Shown one piece after another: positions 1 through 4,323 of a stretch of 8,805 nt of DNA. The notes beneath the pieces were generated by a model. It did not search any database. It was not told the DNA's origin and saw only the letters and a list, made by a program, of their open reading frames with translations. This DNA is from Desulfobacterales bacterium (GTDB lineage: Bacteria; Desulfobacterota; Desulfobacteria; Desulfobacterales; C00003060). Numbering within the stretch: the stretch's first letter is position 1; each line of letters opens with the position of its first letter. The DNA lies in assembly GCA_030629475.1 (NCBI GenBank), contig DAOVOU010000060.1:1-8805 (forward strand), read 5' to 3'. A program made the position numbers and the translations under genes.

Positions 1-83
1 CCATGGAAAAAGAGCTCAGGTTTGCGATCCGCGAAGGTGGTCGCACGGTAGGGGCCGGCGTCATTAGCGAAATACTGGAATAA
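1..83 (+). CDS. tuf: Elongation factor Tu, C-terminal end (partial)
   Basis: Reading from base 3 gives the last 26 residues of EF-Tu and a TAA stop at 81-83; the 5' part lies outside the window. The visible residues include ELRFAIREGGRTVGAGVI, the strongly conserved end of EF-Tu domain 3 (the C-terminal beta-barrel that contacts aminoacyl-tRNA and EF-Ts). EF-Tu is the cytoplasmic GTPase that carries aminoacyl-tRNA to the ribosomal A site. A tuf copy directly upstream of the tRNA-Trp/secE/nusG/ribosomal-protein cluster is a common bacterial arrangement (the tufB position). It is 102 bp from rpmG on the same strand, so co-transcription is plausible. The assignment is secure; whether the genome has a second tuf copy cannot be seen. 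Confidence 0.97.
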   Translation, partial: MEKELRFAIREGGRTVGAGVISEILE

Positions 84-185
84 ATTGGCGGCTATCGTTT
101 AACGAATCACGCATATATACCTGATGCATGATACAGGAAGATTCAGACTGATCTTGGGGGCTATAGTTCAGAGGGGAGTGAGAGC

Positions 186-335
186 GTGAGAATCATTGTT
201 ACATTGGCCTGTAGCGAGTGCAGGCGCCGGAATTATACGACGACCAAGAACAAGCGAACTACCCCGGATAAGCTGGCGTTCAAGAAATACTGCAGATTCT
301 GTCGAACGCATACTTTGCACAAAGAGACCAAGTAA
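186..335 (+). CDS. rpmG: 50S ribosomal protein L33
   Basis: This 49-residue protein starts at GTG 186, has a GAGGGG Shine-Dalgarno at 171-176 and stops at TAA 333-335. No other in-frame start lies near, and length and N-terminus (MRIIVTLACSEC) fit bacterial L33. L33 is a small large-subunit protein near the E site. Two CXXC pairs are present (C9/C12 and C36/C39), so this is the zinc-binding C+ form rather than a cysteine-free paralogue made under zinc limitation. The motif RNYTTTKNKR and the ending CRFCRTHTLHKETK are typical. It lies between tuf and tRNA-Trp, as remembered for several deltaproteobacterial-type genomes. The first repeat block begins only 3 bp after its stop codon. Confidence 0.95.
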   Translation: MRIIVTLACSECRRRNYTTTKNKRTTPDKLAFKKYCRFCRTHTLHKETK

Positions 336-337
336 GA

Positions 338-438
338 GGGTTTATTGGGTTTGTCGGGTTTGTTGAGTTCATTGGGTTTGTCGGGTTTATTGAGTTATAG
401 CACAACAAACACAAAGAACTGTGAAACACAACAAACAC
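338..438 (+). repeat. Inverted 9-bp tandem repeat block, rpmG-trnW
   Basis: The left arm (338-400) is seven 9-bp units in perfect phase with consensus GRGTTTRTY: GGGTTTATT, GGGTTTGTC, GGGTTTGTT, GAGTTCATT, GGGTTTGTC, GGGTTTATT, and a decayed GAGTTATAG. The right arm (401-438) has the complementary family, CACAACAAA at 401-409 and 427-435 with degraded units between. The two arms pair poorly position by position, so a stable stem is not certain, but the opposite orientation of the unit family is clear. The block starts 3 bp after the rpmG stop and ends 6 bp before the tRNA-Trp 5' end. The same family recurs at 3090-3168 and 8558-8673. Its function is unknown. Confidence 0.85.
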
Positions 439-444
439 GATTGC

Positions 445-521
445 AGGCCAGTAGCTCTAACGGTTAGAGCACCGGACTCCAAATCCGGGTGATGGGGGTT
501 CGAATCCCTCCTGGCCTGCCA
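445..521 (+). tRNA. trnW: tRNA-Trp (anticodon CCA)
   Basis: A full cloverleaf can be drawn. The acceptor stem AGGCCAG (445-451) pairs perfectly with CTGGCCT (511-517), with discriminator G518 and an encoded CCA at 519-521. The D stem is GCTC/GAGC (454-457/467-470) with GG in the loop. The anticodon stem CCGGA/TCCGG (472-476/484-488) encloses loop CTCCAAA, giving anticodon CCA at 479-481 (tryptophan, UGG codons). The variable loop is GTGAT. The T arm is GGGGG/CCCTC around TTCGAAT, with one G-T pair. tRNA-Trp just before secE is a conserved position in many bacteria. It sits between two repeat blocks, so its precursor would carry repeat-derived RNA on both sides. Confidence 0.98.
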
Positions 522-536
522 AAAGTTACTTAAGAG

Positions 537-638
537 TGAGCTAAAGTTCCTAAAGTGCACTAAAGTTTGCGGTAAGATAAGATAATTCCTTTAACTTTAG
601 ACACTTTAGCTCACTTTAGCTCACTTTAGGCACTTTTA
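537..638 (+). repeat. Inverted 9/10-bp tandem repeat block, trnW-secE
   Basis: The left arm has units TGAGCTAAAG (537-546), TTCCTAAAG (547-555), TGCACTAAAG (556-565) and a TTTGC remnant. The right arm has CTTTAGACA (595-603), CTTTAGCTCA (604-613), CTTTAGCTCA (614-623), CTTTAGGCA (624-632) and a partial CTTTTA (633-638). Units are a fixed CTTTAG core plus either 3 or 4 further bases, so 9- and 10-bp units alternate. The longest perfect inverted match is 13 bp (AGTGAGCTAAAGT). The spacer is AT-rich. The right arm ends 7 bp before the secE start. The same unit set recurs at 1629-1773. Confidence 0.9.
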
Positions 639-645
639 TACGACT

Positions 646-1044
646 ATGGCACGTCTAAAACGAAAAAGGCCGGCATCAACAAAGGCGAAGAAGAAACAAA
701 AGGGCGCAACAAAGCCGGATAGCCGGAAACTGGCCCTGAGGCAAGAAGGGGCCACAGTGTCAGCTGTTCAGCAACGGCCTGTCCAAAACCGGGAGACTTT
801 GTCAAAGAGTGAGGCTCCCAAGGCAATTAGACCATTGGGGCGTACTTTTCAACCGGCCTTTTTGGCAAAGACTACAGAGTTTCTCCGTGAGGTTAAGATT
901 GAGCTCAAGAAGGTAACCTGGCCCTCCAGAAAAGAAACCATGGCATCTACGGCGGTGGTAATCATTCTCGTCGTCATTATTTCTTCGTTCCTTGGTCTTG
1001 TAGACATGGGCCTGTCCAGTCTGATTCGTTTCGTGCTTAGATAG
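646..1044 (+). CDS. secE: Preprotein translocase subunit SecE
   Basis: This protein of 132 residues is the small essential subunit of the SecYEG channel, which clamps SecY in the inner membrane. The conserved SecE core lies at about residues 78-132: an amphipathic segment FLREVKIELKKVTWPSRKET followed by a single transmembrane helix (about 101-118, rich in V, I and L) and a short tail. This is the one-helix form, unlike the three-helix E. coli protein. The first 75 residues are basic and low in complexity (many K, R, A, T), a variable region in the family. ATG 646 was kept because its MARLKRK opening resembles remembered deltaproteobacterial SecE starts, although no good Shine-Dalgarno precedes it. 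GTG 757, preceded by AAGAAGGGG, is an alternative that would give 95 residues with the whole core intact. Only 19 bp separate it from nusG. Confidence 0.93.
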   Translation: MARLKRKRPASTKAKKKQKGATKPDSRKLALRQEGATVSAVQQRPVQNRETLSKSEAPKAIRPLGRTFQPAFLAKTTEFLREVKIELKKVTWPSRKETMASTAVVIILVVIISSFLGLVDMGLSSLIRFVLR

Positions 1045-1063
1045 GGGTTTTGAGGAGAAAACC

Positions 1064-1594
1064 GTGGCTTTAAAGTGGTATGTGGTTCATACTTACTCAG
1101 GGTATGAAAACAAGGTTAAGACTGCGTTAGAAGAGCGGATAGGCTTGTCTGGACACCCTGAGAACTTTGGCAAGATCTTGATCCCCACTGAAGAGGTAGT
1201 CGAATTGGTAAGGGGAAAGAGAAAGACCTCATCGAGAAAATTTTACCCCGGTTATATCTTAGTGCAAATGGAGTTGACCGATGAGGCATGGCATCTGGTG
1301 CAGGAGACCGCGAAGGTGACAGGGTTCCTGGGTGGCAAGGATTCACCTGCCTCTCTCACCGATGAGGAAGCCGAGAAAATCATAGGCCAAGTGGAGGCCG
1401 GAAAGCTCAAACCCCAACCAAAGTTTTTGTTTGAACCAGGGGATGAGGTTCGAGTGATCGATGGTCCGTTTACGAACTTTACGGGCACCGTGGAAGATGT
1501 GAAACCAGATAAGGGAAAGATCCGGGTCCTGGTGAGCATCTTTGGACGGGCCACACCTGTGGAACTGGAATTTGTTCAGGTAACAAAGGCATAA
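1064..1594 (+). CDS. nusG: Transcription termination/antitermination factor NusG
   Basis: NusG binds the RNA polymerase clamp, reduces pausing, and links polymerase to ribosomal protein S10 or to Rho. The 176 residues match the usual length. The NGN domain (about 4-118) shows WYVVHTYSGYENKV at 5-18, RKFYPGYILVQM at 59-70 and VTGFLGG at 85-91. The KOW domain (about 124-176) shows FEPGDEVRVIDGPFTNFTG and ends VELEFVQV. The start is GTG 1064, with GAGGAG at 1052-1057 six bases upstream, giving MALKWYVVHTYSG. It follows secE by 19 bp, the only tight junction in the window, and is almost certainly co-transcribed with it. A 257-bp gap with repeats follows. No insertion domain or truncation is seen. 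Confidence 0.97.
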   Translation: MALKWYVVHTYSGYENKVKTALEERIGLSGHPENFGKILIPTEEVVELVRGKRKTSSRKFYPGYILVQMELTDEAWHLVQETAKVTGFLGGKDSPASLTDEEAEKIIGQVEAGKLKPQPKFLFEPGDEVRVIDGPFTNFTGTVEDVKPDKGKIRVLVSIFGRATPVELEFVQVTKA

Positions 1595-1674
1595 CCCTAA
1601 CCCAGACAAGCCGGAACCAAAAAAGAAGTGCCTAAAGTGAACTAAAGTGCCTAAAGTGCCTAAAGTTGAGGAAC

Positions 1675-1687
1675 GCGCCTCCGGCGC
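1675..1687 (+). other. GC triloop hairpin GCGCC-TCC-GGCGC
   Basis: This is a perfect 5-bp GC stem with a three-base TCC loop, inside the spacer of the nusG-rplK repeat block. A run of five T lies at 1694-1698, six bases after the stem, so a weak terminator or attenuator before rplK is possible. The stem is short and the T run is not adjacent, so it is not called as a terminator. On the other strand the loop reads GGA, like the hairpin at 3890-3902. Confidence 0.55.
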
Positions 1688-1707
1688 AACCTGTTTTTAA
1701 GACTGAC

Positions 1708-1722
1708 CACGCCGAAGGTGTG
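1708..1722 (+). other. GC triloop hairpin CACGCC-GAA-GGTGTG
   Basis: This is a 6-bp stem with one G-T pair and a GAA loop, 20 bp downstream of the previous hairpin in the same spacer. The design is the same: a short GC-rich perfect stem with a purine triloop on one strand. No T run follows, so it is not an intrinsic terminator. Confidence 0.45.
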
Positions 1723-1851
1723 CACATTAACTTTAGCTCACTTTAGCTCACTTTAGGCACTTTAGCTCACTTATTATTGAATATAGCAAGAAATTTTCTG
1801 CCAGAAAAAACACGAATTCTAGAACTAAGCGCCTAAAATGGAGTAAATAAT

Positions 1852-2274
1852 ATGGCTAAGAAAGTTATAGGCTCGATTAAGCTGCAGGTTCCAGCGGGGC
1901 AAGCCAGCCCTTCTCCGCCCATCGGTCCAGCCCTGGGCCAGCAGGGCGTCAATATCATGGAGTTTTGCAAGGCATTTAATGCCAAAACGGCTGGCCAGGA
2001 AGGGATGATAATACCTGTGGTGATCACAATTTATCATGATCACTCTTTCTCGTTTGTCACCAAGACTCCCCCCGCCTCGGTCCTGCTTAAGAAAGCAGCC
2101 AAGATTGCCAAGGGCTCTGGTGATCCCAAGCGCGAGAAGGTTGGAAATGTCACAAGGGCCCAGATTGAGGAGATTGCTAAGATGAAGATGGTCGATCTGA
2201 ATGCCTATGACATAAAAAGCGCTTGCAAGATAATAGAAGGGACTGCCCGGAACATGGGTATCGAAGTCGTTTGA
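1852..2274 (+). CDS. rplK: 50S ribosomal protein L11
   Basis: L11 binds the GTPase-associated centre of 23S rRNA (helices 43/44) and takes part in factor-dependent GTP hydrolysis and RelA activation. The 140 residues are the usual length. The N-terminal domain carries the proline-rich motif PPIGPALGQQGVNIMEFCK (22-40), the part that contacts thiostrepton-class drugs, and is unaltered. The C-terminal RNA-binding domain includes KTPPASVLLKKAA (71-83) and ends IIEGTARNMGIEV. The start ATG 1852 has GGAG at 1840-1843, eight bases upstream. It begins the L11-L1-L10-L12-beta-beta' order. In E. coli L1 represses this mRNA through a leader site, but no such site can be recognised here by eye. Confidence 0.97.
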   Translation: MAKKVIGSIKLQVPAGQASPSPPIGPALGQQGVNIMEFCKAFNAKTAGQEGMIIPVVITIYHDHSFSFVTKTPPASVLLKKAAKIAKGSGDPKREKVGNVTRAQIEEIAKMKMVDLNAYDIKSACKIIEGTARNMGIEVV

Positions 2275-2281
2275 TCGAATT

Positions 2282-2361
2282 CTGGATACTGGTCGCTGGA
2301 TACTGGATTCTTGGTTCTTGATTTTTCATCCAGCATCCAGCAACGAGCATCCAGTATCAGG
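2282..2361 (+). repeat. Inverted 7-bp tandem repeat block, rplK-rplA
   Basis: The left arm is in 7-bp phase from 2282: CTGGATA, CTGGTCG, CTGGATA, CTGGATT, then decayed CTTGGTT and CTTGATT to 2323. The right arm from 2327 is also in 7-bp phase: CATCCAG, CATCCAG, CAACGAG, CATCCAG, TATCAGG to 2361. The best perfect inverted match is 10 bp (GATACTGGAT at 2299-2308 with 2349-2358). The block starts 7 bp after the rplK stop and ends 4 bp before the rplA Shine-Dalgarno. The heptamer period is unique to this gap. Confidence 0.9.
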
Positions 2362-2365
2362 AAGT

Positions 2366-2373
2366 AGGAGGAG
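2366..2373 (+). promoter_or_regulatory. Shine-Dalgarno site fixing the rplA start
   Basis: AGGAGGAG lies ten bases before ATG 2384. It supports 2384 over the longer in-frame TTG at 2318, which would add 22 residues read from the repeat block. Confidence 0.85.
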
Positions 2374-2383
2374 CCACGAGAAC

Positions 2384-3088
2384 ATGGGAAAAAGAGGAAA
2401 AAAGTACGCGACAGCCAGACAGAAATTAGATCCCAACAAAGGATACGATTTCTCAGAGGCCTTGAGGTTGGCCCTTGACATATCTTATGCAAAGCTCGAT
2501 GAGAGCGTGGATGTTGCGGTACGCTTGGGAGTCGATCCGCGGCATGCCGATCAGATGGTCCGAGGCACGGTCGTGCTGCCAAACGGGACAGGCAAAGATG
2601 TCAAAGTATTGGTGTTTGCTAAGGGGGAAAAGGAGAAAGAAGCTGAAGAGGCTGGCGCAGATTTTGTCGGAAATGATGACCTCATCGAAAAGATCAAACG
2701 TGGGTGGTTTGGGTTTGACAAGGCTGTTGCAACGCCTGATACGATGGGTGCCGTTGGGCGTATCGGCAAGATTCTGGGTCCCAGGGGCCTGATGCCGAAT
2801 GCAAAAATTGGAACTGTTACCTTTGATGTGGCCCGCACTGTCAGGGAGTTGAAGGCGGGCAAGATCGATTTCAGAGTGGAGCGTGCGGGCATTGTCCATG
2901 CGCCTATGGGGAAAGTCTCCTTTGGTGTGGACAGGCTTCTGGAAAACCTTGCTTCGTTTTTCGAGACCCTCGTCCGCCTCAAACCGGCCAGCAGTAAGGG
3001 GACATATCTGAAGAGCATAGCCATTTCAACAACCATGGGTCCGGGGGTAAAGATTGATCCTGTCTATGTAAAGAGTATTTTAAAATAG
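2384..3088 (+). CDS. rplA: 50S ribosomal protein L1
   Basis: L1 forms the mobile stalk at the E site, helps release deacylated tRNA, and in many bacteria represses its own mRNA. The 234 residues match the family. Visible landmarks are GTVVLPNGTGK (61-71), the VFAKGEK segment (77-83), GWFGFDKAVATPDTMG (107-122), the signature IGKILGPRGLMPNAK (127-141), and the RNA-contact motif TTMGPGVKID (216-225) near the C-terminus. The reading frame is open upstream to TTG 2318, but those extra residues come from the repeat block and are unlike L1. ATG 2384 has a strong AGGAGGAG site. The gene stops at TAG 3086-3088, and the next repeat block starts one base later. Confidence 0.97.
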   Translation: MGKRGKKYATARQKLDPNKGYDFSEALRLALDISYAKLDESVDVAVRLGVDPRHADQMVRGTVVLPNGTGKDVKVLVFAKGEKEKEAEEAGADFVGNDDLIEKIKRGWFGFDKAVATPDTMGAVGRIGKILGPRGLMPNAKIGTVTFDVARTVRELKAGKIDFRVERAGIVHAPMGKVSFGVDRLLENLASFFETLVRLKPASSKGTYLKSIAISTTMGPGVKIDPVYVKSILK

Positions 3089-3089
3089 G

Positions 3090-3168
3090 TAGTTTGTTGA
3101 GTTTGTTGAGTTTGTTGTGTTTAAACTAACCCAACAAACTCAATAAACCCAGTGAACTCAATAAACTG
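3090..3168 (+). repeat. Inverted 9-bp tandem repeat block, rplA-rplJ
   Basis: The left arm (3090-3125) has TAGTTTGTT, GAGTTTGTT, GAGTTTGTT, GTGTTTAAA. The right arm (3133-3168) has AACAAACTC, AATAAACCC, AGTGAACTC, AATAAACTG. Folding the + strand RNA on itself pairs 31 of the first 33 positions: 25 Watson-Crick, 6 G-U, and only an A-C and a U-U mismatch. This is the best-formed stem in the window. The block starts one base after the rplA stop and ends directly before the rplJ Shine-Dalgarno, filling the gap completely. Confidence 0.92.
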
Positions 3169-3170
3169 TG

Positions 3171-3179
3171 GAGGAGGGG
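3171..3179 (+). promoter_or_regulatory. Shine-Dalgarno site fixing the rplJ TTG start
   Basis: GAGGAGGGG lies ten bases before TTG 3190. No in-frame ATG or GTG is nearby, and the resulting MKRSEKEKIV opening is typical of L10, so the TTG start is well supported. Confidence 0.85.
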
Positions 3180-3189
3180 TAACGCACTT

Positions 3190-3717
3190 TTGAAGCGATC
3201 CGAAAAAGAAAAAATCGTTGAAGCCCTGCATGAGAAGTTTTCAAGGGCAAGGGCCGTGCTACTTACGGACTTCAGAGGCCTGAACATGCTCGCTATGGAT
3301 GAGTTGCGGAGCCAACTCAGGGATGCCTCGGTTGAATACCAAGTGGTGAAGAATACCCTCATGACAAGGGCTGCAGATGGAACTGACATGGCGCTGTTGA
3401 AGGAACATTTCTTTGGGCCATGTGCTGTGGCCTTGAGTTATGAAGACCCCGTGGCTCCGGCCAGGATTCTCATCAAATTTAGTGAAGATAATTCCGCCCT
3501 GGAAGTTAGGGCCGGGGTCGTAGAAGGCCAGATCGTTGATCTTGCGGGTATTACAAGACTCTCAAAACTTCCCTCCCAGGAAGTTTTGTTGGGGCAGCTA
3601 CTCTCGCTAATGAACGCTCCTGTCACCGGCCTGGTGAGGGTTCTCGGTGGTGTGCTCAGGAATTTTATGGGTGTTCTGGAGGCCATCAAGCAACAAAAAG
3701 AAGGGACCGATAATTGA
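3190..3717 (+). CDS. rplJ: 50S ribosomal protein L10
   Basis: L10 anchors the L7/L12 stalk to 23S rRNA. The 175 residues match the family. The N-terminal RNA-binding domain shows MKRSEKEKIVEALHEKF, LTDFRGL (25-31) and VVKNTL (52-57), followed by FFGPCAVALSYEDPVAPA (74-91). The C-terminal helical part (about 130-170) is where L12 dimers dock. The start is TTG 3190 with a strong Shine-Dalgarno. In many bacteria the L10-L12 complex represses translation from a structured leader upstream of rplJ. Here the 101-bp gap is filled by a 9-bp repeat stem and no classical L10 leader is recognised, so control may differ or may act elsewhere. The gene stops at TGA 3715-3717, 214 bp before rplL. Confidence 0.97.
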   Translation: MKRSEKEKIVEALHEKFSRARAVLLTDFRGLNMLAMDELRSQLRDASVEYQVVKNTLMTRAADGTDMALLKEHFFGPCAVALSYEDPVAPARILIKFSEDNSALEVRAGVVEGQIVDLAGITRLSKLPSQEVLLGQLLSLMNAPVTGLVRVLGGVLRNFMGVLEAIKQQKEGTDN

Positions 3718-3781
3718 ACAAATGTGTACAACTTAGTGAAATTATAGATATTTGGATGGCGCTTGATTTATGCTGTTCAGG

Positions 3782-3888
3782 TGGAGTGTTGGAGTACTGG
3801 AGTAGGGGGTGGTAGAAGCGGGGAAAATTATTCTTTTTTATTCCTTTAAACCCATGACTCCAATACTCCATCACTCCAATACTCCAAT
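3782..3888 (+). repeat. Inverted 8-bp tandem repeat block, rplJ-rplL
   Basis: The left arm is in 8-bp phase: TGGAGTGT (3782-3789), TGGAGTAC, TGGAGTAG, and decayed GGGGTGGT (to 3813). The right arm is in 8-bp phase: ACTCCAAT (3857-3864), ACTCCATC, ACTCCAAT, ACTCCAAT (to 3888). A stem of about 27 positions with about four mismatches can form around an AT-rich spacer (TTATTCTTTTTTATT). The unit is a fixed TGGAGT plus two variable bases. The 64 bp between the rplJ stop and the block show nothing recognisable. Confidence 0.9.
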
Positions 3889-3889
3889 T

Positions 3890-3902
3890 GGGGCGGAGCC
3901 CC
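3890..3902 (+). other. GC triloop hairpin GGGGC-GGA-GCCCC
   Basis: This is a perfect 5-bp GC stem with a GGA loop, directly after the rplJ-rplL repeat block and 12 bases before the rplL Shine-Dalgarno (CGAGGAGG, 3915-3922). No T run follows, so it is not a terminator. It shares size and loop with the hairpin at 1675-1687 read on the other strand. Confidence 0.6.
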
Positions 3903-3931
3903 TAAGTTCATAAACGAGGAGGATACATAGA

Positions 3932-4315
3932 ATGGCTAATGTTACCAAAGAAGATGTCATTGAATTCGTTTCCAGTATGTCCGTACTTGAGCTTTCCGAA
4001 TTGGTGAAGGAAATGGAAGAGAAATTCGGGGTGTCGGCAGCAGCCCCGGTTGCCGTGGGTGCTGCACCCGGTGCACAGGCCGCCCAGGCCGAGGCTGAGG
4101 AGAAGACCGAGTTTGATGTTATCCTAAGTCAAGTAGGGGACAAAAAGATTCAGGTCATCAAGGTGGTCAGAGCAATTACCGGACTTGGTCTAAAGGAGGC
4201 CAAGGCTTTGGTGGATGAGGCTCCCAGGCCAGTGCAAGAAGGGGTCTCCAAAGAGGAAGTTGAAGATATCAAGAAACAGCTCGAAGAGGCGGGTGCAACC
4301 GTTGAAATTAAGTAA
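3932..4315 (+). CDS. rplL: 50S ribosomal protein L7/L12
   Basis: L7/L12 is the multicopy acidic stalk protein that recruits and activates translational GTPases. The 127 residues show the standard plan: an N-terminal dimerisation helix pair that binds L10 (about 1-33), a flexible Ala/Pro/Gly hinge (about 35-57, AAAPVAVGAAPGAQAA), and the factor-binding C-terminal domain (58-127) with KIQVIKVVRAITGLGLKEAK (72-91) and an ending GATVEIK. ATG 3932 has GAGGAGG nine bases upstream. L12 is needed in several copies per L10, so extra transcription or better translation of rplL is expected. The 214-bp gap upstream, with its own repeat block, is where such control could sit, but no clear promoter was found. 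Confidence 0.97.
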   Translation: MANVTKEDVIEFVSSMSVLELSELVKEMEEKFGVSAAAPVAVGAAPGAQAAQAEAEEKTEFDVILSQVGDKKIQVIKVVRAITGLGLKEAKALVDEAPRPVQEGVSKEEVEDIKKQLEEAGATVEIK

Positions 4316-4323
4316 TCGTGAAT

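Larger units (their letters stand above)
1629..1773 (+). repeat. Inverted 9/10-bp tandem repeat block, nusG-rplK
   Basis: The left arm has TGCCTAAAG (1629-1637), TGAACTAAAG (1638-1647), TGCCTAAAG (1648-1656), TGCCTAAAG (1657-1665) and TTGAG. The right arm has CTTTAGCTCA (1731-1740), CTTTAGCTCA (1741-1750), CTTTAGGCA (1751-1759), CTTTAGCTCA (1760-1769) and CTTA. The arms could fold over roughly 40 nt with small internal loops wherever a 9-bp unit faces a 10-bp unit. The 65-bp spacer holds two small GC triloop hairpins. These are the same units as at 537-638. The rest of this gap, 1774-1851, is AT-rich and carries the rplK ribosome binding site (GGAG 1840-1843). Confidence 0.9.

Noticed and set aside
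85..119. TTGGCG (85-90) with TATATA (114-119) as an rpmG promoter
   Set aside because: The spacing is 23 bp, outside the normal range for sigma-70-type promoters.
1675..1698. Intrinsic terminator after nusG
   Set aside because: The stem is only 5 bp and the five-T run begins six bases after it. Kept as a hairpin, not as a terminator.
1772..1777. TATTAT as a -10 element for an rplK promoter
   Set aside because: No acceptable -35 lies at 16-18 bp (CACTTT or TCACTT falls there, inside the repeat arm). Too weak to call.
1794..1808. A/T hairpin TTTTCT-GCC-AGAAAA upstream of rplK
   Set aside because: It is a short, weak, AT-only stem in an AT-rich stretch, with no sign it is an L1 operator or other site.
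2318..2383. 22-residue N-terminal extension of L1 from TTG 2318
   Set aside because: The extra residues are read from the heptamer repeat block, are unlike L1, and the strong AGGAGGAG site supports ATG 2384.
2205..2582. Reverse-strand open frame across rplK end, repeat block and rplA start
   Set aside because: It is a shadow of the two genes plus the repeat; no family features.
3714..3750. TTGAAC near the rplJ stop as -35 of an rplL promoter
   Set aside because: The 17-bp-spaced hexamer is TGAAAT, and the better TATAGA is too far away. Not supportable.
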